Positions 24,773-34,279 are shown, counted from the stretch's first letter. The stretch is 61,588 bases of DNA from Kalymmatonema hyalinum WJT4-NPBG1 (GCA_019359075.1 JAHHIB010000049.1:1-61588), one strand, 5' to 3'. The notes: generated from the letters alone by a model not told the origin. Translations and numbers: made by a program.

Positions 24773-25903
24773 CTACTCAATAATTCCTAGTACCAACTCG
24801 CCTTCGTTTACCGCCTGATTCGCAGAAATATCATAAACTAATCCATCTTGTTCTGCACTAACATCAATCACAGTAGGTAACTTACCTTCTTTATTAAAAT
24901 TCAAAATTTGATAAAGTCGTTCTCCAGCTTTTACTGAACTTCCCAATTCTACTCGTGATTGAATCATTCCACCTGTTGGGGCATAATATCTTTTCATCTG
25001 AGTTCTTGGTTTCAAAAGCATCTCATAAGATTCGCTTTCCTTGAGAGGAAAGCCAGAGATTTGCAAAATTCCTTTGTGTGCTAAATAGTTTTTCACACCT
25101 CGAACACCTTTCTCGACTGAATCTGGGTTCATTTGCATTCCCGTACCAAGTTCGAGTGTCCAAGCCTCTATATCAAACCTAACTTCTCTACCAAGCTCTT
25201 TGAAATACTTTTCCAAAGCTAGCCAAGGTTGGATAAAAGCTTTATCAAAACCATCTTCATCACATAAATCAAATTGAATTCCAAATTGAAGTAAGAAATG
25301 TTTTGCACTGTCTTCTCTGTTAGGGAAGAGATAAAGGTAGTTTAATCCTTGATTGGTGTGACTGTGTAAGTCAATCAAATAATCTGCATCTAAACAAAGA
25401 GATTGCAGTTTGTAGCTAAAGCGCTCAGTGTAAGGAAGTCCACTGGAGGAGTTAAATTTTTCTAAAAATTGGGCAAACTTTTCCTGAATTTGAGAGAGGT
25501 AATTTTTTCTCACAACCTCTAGTTCAAAATTTATTTGAGATTTGGCAAATCCCAATAAATCATCAGCATGTTTTTCGTAGTCCCAAAATATGCGGTTCCA
25601 ATCTTTTCCTTCATAACTACAGAATCGTCCTGAGGAAAAAATGTGCGATCGCTGATTCGTTGCGATTGGGTTACAAACAGGTACTAACCAAATTTCCCCA
25701 GATAAATCTGTCTCATTGATTGTCTGCAAAAACTCAATGAGCTGGTGAATAACAGCATTACCAGCGATTTCAGCACCGTGCAAATTAGATTGGATATAAA
25801 CTTTTTTGCCCGGTTGAGCGCCAATAAATTTGTAGACTTGCAGGGATAAGACATCGCCTGAAGCCATGTGGCGCAGTGGAATGGTAGAAATAGTGGGGAG
25901 CAT
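24773..25903 (-). CDS. Succinylglutamate desuccinylase/aspartoacylase (AstE/AspA) family protein
   Basis: A zinc-dependent M14-like deacylase of about 376 residues. The HxxE zinc pair is in NLHGAEIAGN and the further ligand in LIDLHSHTN. Substrate specificity within the family cannot be read from sequence. The C-terminal 70 residues (PTGGMIQSRVELGSSVKAGERLYQI... and LVYDISANQAVNEGELVLGI) resemble a biotinyl/lipoyl-like barrel, usual for this subfamily. I chose the internal ATG (MLPTISTIPL). The longer frame from 25957 starts at a codon created by the inserted MITE at 25956, and its first 18 residues look like former leader DNA. Confidence 0.8.
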   Translation of the reverse strand: MLPTISTIPLRHMASGDVLSLQVYKFIGAQPGKKVYIQSNLHGAEIAGNAVIHQLIEFLQTINETDLSGEIWLVPVCNPIATNQRSHIFSSGRFCSYEGKDWNRIFWDYEKHADDLLGFAKSQINFELEVVRKNYLSQIQEKFAQFLEKFNSSSGLPYTERFSYKLQSLCLDADYLIDLHSHTNQGLNYLYLFPNREDSAKHFLLQFGIQFDLCDEDGFDKAFIQPWLALEKYFKELGREVRFDIEAWTLELGTGMQMNPDSVEKGVRGVKNYLAHKGILQISGFPLKESESYEMLLKPRTQMKRYYAPTGGMIQSRVELGSSVKAGERLYQILNFNKEGKLPTVIDVSAEQDGLVYDISANQAVNEGELVLGIIE

Positions 25904-25955
25904 GGTAAAAATTGGTTTACTAATGTATTGCACCTGTGTGATCACCCGCCATATC

Positions 25956-26163
25956 ATGTCCGCTCAATTACCGACAAATCCTGGAAAACCCCACCCCGAT
26001 GAGTGGCTACGCCAAAGTTCCCCTCCCCGCTTGCGGTGAGTCCAGCGCTGCAGGCGGGTTTCCCGCCGTAGGCGACTGGCGTTCGCGTAGCGTGCCGAAG
26101 GCATACCCGGAGGGGGAGGGGTTAGGGGTGGGGTTCTGTAATTATGGGTAATTTGCCGGACAT
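25956..26163. mobile_element. 208-bp MITE with 17-bp terminal inverted repeats and 6-bp target duplication
   Basis: ATGTCCGCTCAATTACC (25956-25972) and GGTAATTTGCCGGACAT (26147-26163) pair at 14 of 17 positions. CATATC flanks both sides exactly (25950-25955 and 26164-26169), as a target-site duplication should. Inside are AACCCCACCCC/GGGGTGGGGTT subterminal repeats and an inverted copy of the dispersed GGCGGG palindrome repeat (26030-26100). No coding capacity. Confidence 0.75.
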
Positions 26164-26383
26164 CATATCAGGGTCATAAACCCTTGGGTAATAGCGAAAG
26201 TCCTCTTAAAAGGACTAAATCTTTGGAAAATTTGGGTTTTAGTCCATTTTAATAAACTTCAGCTATAAGTCAGGAACTTGAGTTCTACAGCTTGTTTTGC
26301 CAAATTTGCGTAATTTATTCAAAAAACCACAGATATAAAAATAAGACAGTCATCATGTAGTTGCAAAATTAAGGAATATTCCG

Positions 26384-29300
26384 GTGCATCACTTTTCCTT
26401 GGCTTTACTCACTAACAGGCTTCATCGCTTCGCTTTGCTGACTGCGACAGTGCTAGTGTCTTTAACTGCGATACCACTGACTGAAACTAATTTGGGGATG
26501 GTGAGTGCATCGGCACAAGCGCAAACGACACAAGAACGGAATGCTAAGGCGAAGCGGCTATACCAAGTAGGTGTTCACCAGTATAAGCAAAGTCAGTTTC
26601 GAGAAGCGTTAGAGACGTTTCAACAGGTTTTAGTTATTTTTGGAGAAATTGGGGAGCGTAAAGGAGAAGGTGCAACCCTCGACTACATTGGGTCAGTTTA
26701 CCGCAACCTGGGTCAGTACCCGAAAGCCTTAGAGTTTTATACTCAAGCATTAGCCATTCACAAACAAATCGGCAACAAAACAGGGGAAGGTACGACCCTT
26801 ACTGGCATTGGAGCAGTTTACCGCAACCTGGGTCAGTACCCGAAAGCCTTAGAGTTTTATACTCAAGCATTAGCCATTCACAAACAAATTGGCAACAAAA
26901 CAGGGGAAGGTACGACCCTTACTGGCATTGGAGCAGTTTACTACAACCTGGGTCAGTACCCGAAAGCCTTAGAGTTTGATCAACAAGCATTAGCCATTCA
27001 CAAACAAATTGGCGACAAAGCGATGGAAGGTGCGACCCTGAATAACATTGGGTTAGTTTACTACAACCTGGGTCAGTACCCGAAAGCCTTAGAGTTTGAT
27101 CAACAAGCATTAGCCATTCACAAACAAATTGGCAACAAAGCAGAGGAAGGTACAACCCTTAATAACATTGGGTTAGTTTACTACAACCTGGGTCAGTACC
27201 CGAAAGCCTTAGAGTTTTATACTCAAGCATTAGCCATTTATAAACAAATCGGCAACAAGGCAGCGGAAGCTATGATTCTTCGTAATATTGGGTCAGTTTA
27301 CTACAACCTGGGTCAGTACCCGAAAGCCTTAGAGTTTTATACTCAAGCATTAGCCATTCACAAACAAATCGACAACAAAGCAGAGGAAGGTACGACCCTT
27401 ACTGGCATTGCGTCAGTTTACGACAACCTGGGTCAGTACCCGAAAGCCTTAGAGTTTTATACTCAAGCATTAGCCATTCACAAACAAATCGGCAACAAAG
27501 CACACGAAGGTACGACCCTGAATAACACTGGGTCAGTTTACGACAAGTTGGGTCAGTACCCGAAAGCCTTAGAGTTTTATACTCAAGCATTAGCCATTAC
27601 CAAACAAATTGGCGACAAAGCAGGGGAAGGTACGATCCTGAATAACATTGGGTCAGTTTACAATAACCTGGGTCAGTACCCAAAAGCCTTAGAGTTTTAT
27701 ACTCAAGCATTAGCCATTGCCAAACAAATCGGCAACAAAGCACAGGAAGGTACGACCCTGAATAACATTGGGTTAGTTTACAATAACCTGGGTCAGTACC
27801 CGAAAGCTTTAGAGTTTTATACTCAAGCATTAGCCATTACCAAACAAATCGGCAACAAAGCACAGGAAGGTACGACCCTGAATAACATTGGGTTCGTTTA
27901 CAATAACCTGGGTCAGTACCCAAAAGCCTTAGAGTTTTATACTCAAGCATTAGCCATTGCCAAACAAATCGGCAACAAAGCACAGGAAGGTACGACCCTT
28001 AATAACATTGGGTTAGTTTACAATAACCTGGGTCAGTACTCGAAAGCTGAAAAAATGCTATTCGCTGCCATTGAGGTGAGCGAGTCTGTGCGACCTGGAT
28101 TAAAAGATGACCAGAAAATCTCAATCTTTGAAACCCAAGCTAATGCCTACCGCTTTTTGCAACAAGCCTTGGTGGCTCAGAATAAAAATCATACGGCATT
28201 AGAAATTGCCGAACGCGGTAGAGCCAGAGCGTTTGTGGAATTATTAGCCTCAAAGCTATCCCCCAACCCTAACATTCAACAGCTCAAGCCACCTACGCCA
28301 CCTAACATCAAGCAAATTCAACAAATCGCTCAACAACAAAAGGCAACACTCGTTGAATATTCGATTTTTTACGCTCCGTTTCAAGTTCAAGGTAAAGAAG
28401 AATGGCATCCACAACTCTACATTTGGGTAGTCAAACCCACAGGTGAAGTTGCCTTTAAGCAAGTAGACATCAAATCCCTGGATACACCTTTAGCAGACCT
28501 CGTTGCCAAAAGCCATACATCCATCCGTGCCAGAAGTGGCGATGTCGCTGCTGTTCCTGGGGAAGCATCAGCAAAACCTCGCCAAAAAAAACCATTACAG
28601 CAACTCTATCAAATACTTATTCAACCGATCGCCTCGGAGTTACCACAAGACTCAAATGCCCGTATCATTTTTATCCCGCAAGCTGAGTTGTTTTTCGTTC
28701 CCTTCCCAGCTTTGCAAGATGCTTCTGGCAAATACCTCATCGAAAAACATACCATTCTCACCGCTCCTGCTATCCAAGTTTTGGAGTTAACCCACAAGCA
28801 AAAGATAAACAAGCGCAAGGCGATAGAAAATCACCCTGCATTGGTAGTCGGTAATCCTACAATGCCTCAGCAGTTGTCACCGCTACCAGGTGCAGAACAA
28901 GAAGCACTGGAAATTGCCAAAATGCTCAATACCAAAGCATTAACGGGTAGTAAAGCTACTGAAACCACTGTGAAGCAATTGATGCAGTCGGTTGACATTG
29001 TGCATTTGGCAACCCACGGGCTACTCGATGATTTTAAAGGCTTGGGCGTACCGGGAGCCATTGCCCTTGCTCCCTCCGGTCAAGATGATGGGTTGCTGAC
29101 AAGCGGTGAAATTTTCGACATGAAACTTAATGCTGATTTAGTAGTCCTGAGTGCTTGCGATACTGGCAGAGGGGACATCAAGAGCGATGGTGTTATCGGT
29201 TTGTCTCGCTCTTTAATTACTGCGGGCGCACCCAGTATTATCGTATCTTTATGGGCAGTGCCGGATGACTCTACAGCAATGCTGATGACGGAGTTTTATC

Positions 29301-29422
29301 AAAATCTGCGGCGAAACCCAGATAAAGCTGTTGCATTGCGAAATGCTATGCTGTCAACAATGAAAAAGCATTACCATCCTCGCGACTGGGCAGCATTTAC
29401 CCTCATTGGCGAAGCTGAGTGA
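26384..29422 (+). CDS. Secreted TPR-CHAT domain protein with near-identical TPR array
   Basis: A 1012-residue protein starting at GTG, with a signal-peptide-like N-terminus (about 10-46, ending SASAQAQ). One degenerate TPR (about 60-105) precedes eleven 40-residue repeats of the NLGQYPKALEFYTQALAI type (from about residue 108), then a partial twelfth and a C-terminal CHAT domain (about 690-1010). CHAT is a caspase/separase-like cysteine protease fold; the catalytic pair appears as H878 (HLATHG) and C925 (LSACDTG). TPRs would bind a partner or substrate. Repeats are almost identical at DNA level, so copy number probably varies. A second such protein lies at 45117. The substrate is unknown. Confidence 0.88.
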   Translation: MHHFSLALLTNRLHRFALLTATVLVSLTAIPLTETNLGMVSASAQAQTTQERNAKAKRLYQVGVHQYKQSQFREALETFQQVLVIFGEIGERKGEGATLDYIGSVYRNLGQYPKALEFYTQALAIHKQIGNKTGEGTTLTGIGAVYRNLGQYPKALEFYTQALAIHKQIGNKTGEGTTLTGIGAVYYNLGQYPKALEFDQQALAIHKQIGDKAMEGATLNNIGLVYYNLGQYPKALEFDQQALAIHKQIGNKAEEGTTLNNIGLVYYNLGQYPKALEFYTQALAIYKQIGNKAAEAMILRNIGSVYYNLGQYPKALEFYTQALAIHKQIDNKAEEGTTLTGIASVYDNLGQYPKALEFYTQALAIHKQIGNKAHEGTTLNNTGSVYDKLGQYPKALEFYTQALAITKQIGDKAGEGTILNNIGSVYNNLGQYPKALEFYTQALAIAKQIGNKAQEGTTLNNIGLVYNNLGQYPKALEFYTQALAITKQIGNKAQEGTTLNNIGFVYNNLGQYPKALEFYTQALAIAKQIGNKAQEGTTLNNIGLVYNNLGQYSKAEKMLFAAIEVSESVRPGLKDDQKISIFETQANAYRFLQQALVAQNKNHTALEIAERGRARAFVELLASKLSPNPNIQQLKPPTPPNIKQIQQIAQQQKATLVEYSIFYAPFQVQGKEEWHPQLYIWVVKPTGEVAFKQVDIKSLDTPLADLVAKSHTSIRARSGDVAAVPGEASAKPRQKKPLQQLYQILIQPIASELPQDSNARIIFIPQAELFFVPFPALQDASGKYLIEKHTILTAPAIQVLELTHKQKINKRKAIENHPALVVGNPTMPQQLSPLPGAEQEALEIAKMLNTKALTGSKATETTVKQLMQSVDIVHLATHGLLDDFKGLGVPGAIALAPSGQDDGLLTSGEIFDMKLNADLVVLSACDTGRGDIKSDGVIGLSRSLITAGAPSIIVSLWAVPDDSTAMLMTEFYQNLRRNPDKAVALRNAMLSTMKKHYHPRDWAAFTLIGEAE
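26705..28024 (+). repeat. Eleven tandem 120-bp coding repeats in the TPR-CHAT gene
   Basis: Eleven in-frame 120-bp units, each opening with a version of AACCTGGGTCAGTACCCGAA. The first half is nearly invariant. The second half varies at a few codons (HKQIGNK, TKQIGDK, AKQIGNK). A diverged partial unit starts at 28025. The pattern indicates recent expansion or gene conversion. Confidence 0.95.
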
Positions 29423-29424
29423 AT

Positions 29425-29449
29425 TAGGGCAGACAAGATGCCTGCCCTA
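29425..29449. terminator. Hairpin between convergent TPR-CHAT and histidine phosphatase genes
   Basis: TAGGGCAG (29425-29432) pairs with CTGCCCTA (29442-29449). It lies between two convergent stop codons, so it could serve both strands. There is no long T-tract. Confidence 0.5.
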
Positions 29450-29455
29450 TCTCAA

Positions 29456-30094
29456 TTAAGTCCCTGGTAAATTACGTAAGCGCTCATTAAAATGAGTCCG
29501 CTCAGCCAACGCCTTGAGTAGAGGACCATGTGAGCCAAATTCTACAATACTTACAGACCCAACTGGGCATCCCAAGCGGTAGCGAAAGCGTCCCACATCA
29601 ATTCCCAACAAACTGCACAGCATAATTCTGATAGTTGCCTTGTGGGCAACAATTAAAACATTGCCACTACTGTAAAGTTGCTTGATTTCTTCAATAACCT
29701 GCGTAGCACGAGATGCGATCGCAATTGCCATTTCCCCGCCTGTAGGCGCATACCAAGCTGGATCTGCTAACCAGCGAATATAATCATCATGAAATTCTTG
29801 GTTTACCGTCTCTGGTGTTTTGCCTTCCCATTTGCCGTAGTTGATTTCCTTCAAGCCATCCCGGAGTTCTGGTTGCATTCCTATTGCTTCAGACAGAGGT
29901 TTTGCTGTGGCGATCGCTCGCCCCATAGGACTACAAAAAATTGCCTTCCAAGGAGTAGAACTGTATGAAGCAGCAAAAGCCTTAGCCATCTCCAAGCCAT
30001 CTGCCGTAAGTTCTGGATCTATCGAACCACAGAAGAAATTATTACGGCTGTATTCTGTCTGCCCATGACGGAGGAAATAAAGAGTTAGACTCAT
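29456..30094 (-). CDS. Histidine phosphatase family protein (phosphoglycerate mutase-like)
   Basis: About 212 residues from the ATG giving MSLTLYFLRHGQTEYS; an upstream ATG 11 codons earlier adds a non-conserved leader. The phosphohistidine motif is LRHGQTE, a second arginine lies in CSPMGRAIATA, the acid in GLKEINYGKWEGKTPE, and the second catalytic His in IVAHKATIRIML. Such enzymes include GpmB-like phosphatases, CobC and sugar-phosphate phosphatases; the substrate cannot be told from sequence. The gene is monocistronic and convergent with the TPR-CHAT gene. Confidence 0.85.
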   Translation of the reverse strand: MSLTLYFLRHGQTEYSRNNFFCGSIDPELTADGLEMAKAFAASYSSTPWKAIFCSPMGRAIATAKPLSEAIGMQPELRDGLKEINYGKWEGKTPETVNQEFHDDYIRWLADPAWYAPTGGEMAIAIASRATQVIEEIKQLYSSGNVLIVAHKATIRIMLCSLLGIDVGRFRYRLGCPVGSVSIVEFGSHGPLLKALAERTHFNERLRNLPGT

Positions 30095-30127
30095 ATCAAT
30101 TAGGATTTTAGATTGGTCACTAGTCAT

Positions 30128-30161
30128 TGTAGAGACACGCTCTCATGAAAGCGTCTGTACA
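30128..30161. repeat. Diverged copy of the TGTAGAGAC palindromic repeat
   Basis: TGTAGAGACACGCT (30128-30141) faces AGCGTCTGTACA (30150-30161), an imperfect version of the hairpin at 10967-10996. It lies just upstream of the histidine phosphatase gene. Confidence 0.55.
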
Positions 30162-30303
30162 TCTTTGTCTCCCACGCCCGTCGTGCTTGTACTCCCATGT
30201 ACTCTTCCCGGTTTCAAGTCCTGTAATTGTTATCTATAGTAGGGGCTATGGCTAATATAACGAAGTGCCGATAACATATACACTTCAGCTTGGAACAGGA
30301 ATC

Positions 30304-31704
30304 ATGGCAACAACACAAGTCAATCCTTATCTCGATGGTAACTTTGCGCCAGTGGGTGAAGAAATCACCGTTAACACTCTGCAAGTCATAGGTGAACTAC
30401 CTCCCGACTTATCAGGAATGTTCGTGCGCAATGGTCCTAATCCCCAATGGACACCCATCGGAAAGTATCATTGGTTTGATGGCGATGGAATGTTGCATGG
30501 GGTACGAATTAGCAACGGCAAAGCCACCTATCGCAATCGGTATGTGCGGACAAAAGCCTGGAAAATTGAGAACGAAGTGGGTAAAGCTGTTTGGACTGGC
30601 TTACTAGAACCGCCCAAAAAGAACAGTCTTCCCAAACCAATCAAGAATGCGGCTAACACGGCTCTTGTATGGCATGCAGGTCAACTCTTGGCGCTGTGGG
30701 AGGGGGGTGCGCCTCACGCAATTAGGGTTCCTGAGTTAAAGACGATTGGTGAACATACCTACAATGGCAAGCTCGTTTCAGCGGTGACTGCTCATCCCAA
30801 AGTAGACCCAGTGACGGGTGAGATGATGTTCTTTGGTTACGGTTTTACACCACCATACCTGCAATACAGTGTGGTTTCACCAGAAGGCGAACTTTTGCAG
30901 ACGGAACCTATTGACATACCAATGCCAGTGATGATGCATGATTTTGCCATCACTGAAGACTACACAATTTTTATGGATTTACCCCTGACTTTCAGTAAGG
31001 AAAGGATGAAACGGGGCGAACCTTTGATGAAGTTTGAGCGTGACAAACCCAGCCGCTTTGGTATTGTTCCACGTTACGGTAATAACAGTAACATTCGCTG
31101 GTTTGAGAGTCCCGCTTGCTATATCTTCCACACTCTCAATGCCTACGAGGAAGGAGACGAAGTGGTGCTGATTGCTTGTCGCATGAATTCTACCACTGTC
31201 TTAGCTATGCCGCAAGACACACACACCGATTCGGAAGCAGGTATCCCCCGCCTGCATCGTTGGCGGTTTAACGTGAAAACGGGCAAAGTCAGCGAAGAAA
31301 TGCTGGATGATATCGCCTCCGAATTTCCCCGTGTCAATGAAAATCTGTTAGGACAAAAAACCCGATACGGATACACTGGCAAACTGGCGAAAGGTTCGAT
31401 GCCTTTGTTCGAGGGTATCATCAAGTATGACCTCAGCGCTGGCAAGTCCCAAACCCATGAATTTGGAAGAGGGCGCTATGGCGGTGAAGCTGTATTTGTA
31501 CCACGTCCTGGTGCAACAGCAGAAGATGATGGCTGGCTGGTGACTTTCGTTTACGATACTGTAGAGGAGACTTCTGAACTCGTGGTTGTCAGTGCTCAGG
31601 ATATCACAGGTGAACCAGTGGCACGAGTGATCATTCCCCAGCGAGTGCCTTATGGGTTCCACGGTGCTTGGGTTTCTGAGGAACAGTTGAAAGCTTCTGT
31701 TTAG
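30304..31704 (+). CDS. Carotenoid oxygenase (carotenoid cleavage dioxygenase family)
   Basis: A 466-residue non-heme iron dioxygenase that cleaves carotenoids or apocarotenoids. The four iron-binding histidines of the beta-propeller are visible in order: VWHAGQLLALWEGG, SAVTAHPKVD, MHDFAITEDY and the C-terminal VPYGFHGAW. The N-terminal signature GMFVRNGPNPQW is complete. The ATG at 30304 (preceded by CAGGA) is chosen over a GTG at 30265. The substrate (apocarotenal versus full-length carotenoid) cannot be decided. Monocistronic. Confidence 0.92.
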   Translation: MATTQVNPYLDGNFAPVGEEITVNTLQVIGELPPDLSGMFVRNGPNPQWTPIGKYHWFDGDGMLHGVRISNGKATYRNRYVRTKAWKIENEVGKAVWTGLLEPPKKNSLPKPIKNAANTALVWHAGQLLALWEGGAPHAIRVPELKTIGEHTYNGKLVSAVTAHPKVDPVTGEMMFFGYGFTPPYLQYSVVSPEGELLQTEPIDIPMPVMMHDFAITEDYTIFMDLPLTFSKERMKRGEPLMKFERDKPSRFGIVPRYGNNSNIRWFESPACYIFHTLNAYEEGDEVVLIACRMNSTTVLAMPQDTHTDSEAGIPRLHRWRFNVKTGKVSEEMLDDIASEFPRVNENLLGQKTRYGYTGKLAKGSMPLFEGIIKYDLSAGKSQTHEFGRGRYGGEAVFVPRPGATAEDDGWLVTFVYDTVEETSELVVVSAQDITGEPVARVIIPQRVPYGFHGAWVSEEQLKASV

Positions 31705-31734
31705 ATTTATACTCAACTGCCTTGATGCGTATCA

Positions 31735-31792
31735 CCTCACCCCCATCCCCTCTCCTTACCAAGGAGAGGGGTGCCCGTGAGGGCGGGGTGGG
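31735..31792. repeat. Palindromic repeat of the CCTCACCC/CCCTCTCC family
   Basis: CCCCTCTCCTT-ACC-AAGGAGAGGGG (31747-31771) is a perfect 11-bp hairpin, followed by GCCC-GTGA-GGGC. Outer CCTCACCC and GGGGTGGG nearly pair. The same family forms the tandem duplication at 60778-61046. Confidence 0.65.
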
Positions 31793-31888
31793 CTTTTGCG
31801 ACAATCGTGAGCGAGTATCAGAAGGCATGATGTAACGTAATTACAAGAGTTTTGGCTTAAGTTGACACGTATGAGCATTGCCGTGCTC

Positions 31889-32308
31889 TTAGCGAGAATT
31901 ACTTAACTCCTGAATCAGTTCATTAGGCGTCAGAATTCGAGGGGTAGCCACCGGGAAATCTTGGGGATTGCGGGTAACAATGGCATCTAGTTGATTAATG
32001 ACAGCACAACTATACTGAATTGCATCTTCAAAATCCCTAAAGTTGGCAGTTAGCGCCATTGTTATTGTTGCTCTATCTACTGTGACAACTTGGCAGAAGG
32101 TGACTAACTGCCTTAAATAATTCATTGTCCATTCTCGACCTCTGAGCTTACGGATAATATAGTACAAATCGCCAAACGTTGAGGCTGAAACATAACCTTC
32201 GACCTGCCCTTGCTCAATCAGTACTAAAACTTGTTCGCTCGCCTCCAAGAAAGGCTCACGTTCAAGAGCATCATCTACAATGATGTTTGTATCTAGCAGG
32301 ACTTTCAC
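31889..32308 (-). CDS. PIN domain protein, VapC-like toxin
   Basis: A 139-residue PIN-fold putative RNase. The metal-binding acidic residues fit MKVLLDTNIIVDDAL (two Asp), a middle DFEDAIQYSCA (Glu and Asp) and the C-terminal LDAIVTRNPQDF (Asp). The GTG start overlaps the stop of the upstream gene by four bases (GTGA), the coupling typical of toxin-antitoxin pairs. VapC toxins usually cleave tRNA or rRNA when released from the antitoxin; the target here is unknown. Confidence 0.85.
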   Translation of the reverse strand: MKVLLDTNIIVDDALEREPFLEASEQVLVLIEQGQVEGYVSASTFGDLYYIIRKLRGREWTMNYLRQLVTFCQVVTVDRATITMALTANFRDFEDAIQYSCAVINQLDAIVTRNPQDFPVATPRILTPNELIQELSNSR

Positions 32309-32589
32309 AAGTTATGTTTTTCCTTCAAATACTCCCACTTCGCCTCATCTGGATCAAAGTCAGGTGGAACGAGAGGAGCATTTTCAAATAAACCCTCAAA
32401 TGCTTTCACTCTTGACTTTCTCTTGGATGTTTCTGGTTGTGACTCGCTTTCTGGAACTATGGAATTAGCAGCCGTTTCAACTGCCTGCAAGACAATCACT
32501 TCCACATCTCCTGGTGGCATATTAACTGCTTCCGTAATTACTAAGTTACCTGCTGCGTCAATTTTTCCCTTGAGCTTATAAGCTTGCAT
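32305..32589 (-). CDS. Putative antitoxin partner of the PIN protein
   Basis: About 94 residues from the ATG preceded by AAGGACAGGA (start MQAYKLKGKIDAAGNLVI). The N-terminal half has a short beta pattern (KLKGKIDAAGNLVITEAVNMPPGDVEVIVL) like other cyanobacterial antitoxin-type proteins paired with PIN toxins. The C-terminal half is charged and ends PDFDPDEAKWEYLKEKHNL, a likely toxin-wrapping tail. Identification rests mainly on position and the 4-base overlap with the PIN gene. An extended frame up to 32655 has no ribosome-binding site. Confidence 0.65.
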   Translation of the reverse strand: MQAYKLKGKIDAAGNLVITEAVNMPPGDVEVIVLQAVETAANSIVPESESQPETSKRKSRVKAFEGLFENAPLVPPDFDPDEAKWEYLKEKHNL

Positions 32590-32787
32590 ATTCCTGTCCT
32601 TGTTTTTTTCTAGCATAACCAGTACGTGTTCATGGGTGTTATCATTCTGCAACATTGAAACAACTGCGCCAACTATAGCAAGAGCTTTAAGTTAAAAATT
32701 ATTTTAGATTGGCTTGAGCAACAGCAAAAACCAAAAAATCGTAATTTCTTGTTGGGTTGAAGAAATGAAACCCAACCTACGTAACTT

Positions 32788-33994
32788 TTAAAATGGACGA
32801 TCTGGTCGAAGAACAATCAAATGGTGGCGAGCGCGAGAAGCGCCTACATACAGCAAATTATTTGAATTTTTAATATTGTTCGGCGACTCAGTCTCTACTA
32901 AAATAACAACCCGACTTTCAAGCCCTTTGAAGTGGTGGATTGTATTGCATAGAATTTCATTACTACTTAGGTTAGGGTCTGCTTTGATTCGGAATTGTCC
33001 AACAATCTGGTTCTGGAGCGATTGTTTACGTGTAGTTGTCAAAATTACAATGTCCTTGGTTGCAAAACCCTCATGAACCACTAGACGGTGGAGAATACGT
33101 CCAAGCGTATTTTTTAAATAGTTTTTCACAGAGGGCGTGAAAGGTGTAAATATGCAGATTTGGTTTCCAATTAACACTCTGACTCATAAATGTAGCCAAA
33201 CCTTTGTTGTAACAAGTTAGTAAAACACTAAATCCCTGTTCGTTGAGGCGACGAGCCTTTTCAAGCGCTAATAAAGTTTTGCCTGAACCAGCACAACCAC
33301 TAATAGCTACACGCCGATGATTTGCCAGAAAATCCACTATGCTAATTTGTTGCTCAGTTAAATCCTTAAAAGCATCATCGTTATGACGTGGTGGCAGTAC
33401 TCGGTCAATTGGTGCAATGACTTTGATCAGTTCTTTAACACTATTCGCATCAAATTTGCTTCTAGATGGATTTTGAGGTGGATTTTGACCTCGCCAGTAG
33501 TTCAAGACAGCCTGCACCCAACCTGATAAGTTATTCAACTGGGTGCAATCGAGTATAATTTCGCGTGGAGCGTCTAAGGGAAGACTGCCATTGACTTCGA
33601 CATTGGGGAAAGCTACGGCGTGTCCTATTGGAATCCAACTGTTCTTCCAAAAAGACAATTCCCTAAGGCGACTAAGCAAACTGTACTTGCTGTCGCACGC
33701 TTGTTTGAAAGGGTCTTTTACACTATCGTTGTTGCTGTACCACTGGTCTGCTCTGCCGTTGTAGCGAATTTCGCCACCTTTGACTTCTACTATCAAAATA
33801 CCTAGATTAGGACAAGCGATAACAAAATCAGCTTCGCCATCTCTCGCGCCGTTACGAAGATTACGTACTTGCCAGCGAACCTGATGAAAGACCGTAAAAC
33901 TATCTGATAACTGTTCCTGTAGTGCCTTGTATAAAAGTTTTTCTGCATTGCTTTTAACATCAGAACGCAGCTTTTCAGGAAACATCTTTGCCAC
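32788..33994 (-). pseudogene. NERD domain-UvrD/REP-like helicase, broken by internal deletion and frameshift
   Basis: The 5' part (33994 to about 33130) encodes a NERD nuclease-related domain (DGEADFVIACPNLGILIVEVKGG) followed by helicase motif I (ISGCAGSGKTLLA) and motif Ia (LLTCYNKGLA), up to TFHALCEKLF. The 3' part, in another frame (about 33120 to 32788), resumes at the C-terminal helicase motifs (DIVILTT, CNTIHHFKGLESRVVILVE, LLYVGASRARHHLIVL). The middle, including the Walker B region, is missing, so several hundred bases were lost out of frame. NERD-helicases are DNA-repair or defence-like proteins; this copy should be inactive. Confidence 0.85.
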
Positions 33995-34279
33995 AACGCA
34001 CCTCAAGTTTTATTTTGCTACACAAGACAGTCCTGGCTCACAAATCTTAGTGGACTTATTTATAGAGTTCCCTGAAATTTCTACGCAGTAACAGGCAATT
34101 ACTGAAAGTGGGTAATATCATGTGTAATTGAATACTTATTATTCCCACACAACGCCGCTCCCGTAAAGCTTGTACAAATGTATACGCTCCCCACAACTCC
34201 ACTGATGAAGCATCAAAACTTATAGCAGCCCATCACTCAACTGGAGTAACCTAAATTTAATGAACTGCTGGGAGTGGAG

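Noticed and set aside
26919-27830. Minus-strand open frames within the TPR repeat array
   Set aside because: They mirror the 120-bp repeats and have Cys/Leu-rich low-quality composition; shadows of the TPR-CHAT gene.
26705-28024. CRISPR-like periodicity
   Set aside because: The 120-bp period is an in-frame coding TPR repeat without short unique spacers; no cas genes in the window.
26384-29422. Craspase (type III-E) TPR-CHAT component
   Set aside because: No gRAMP/Cas7-11 or CRISPR array is present, and the protein has a signal-peptide-like N-terminus.
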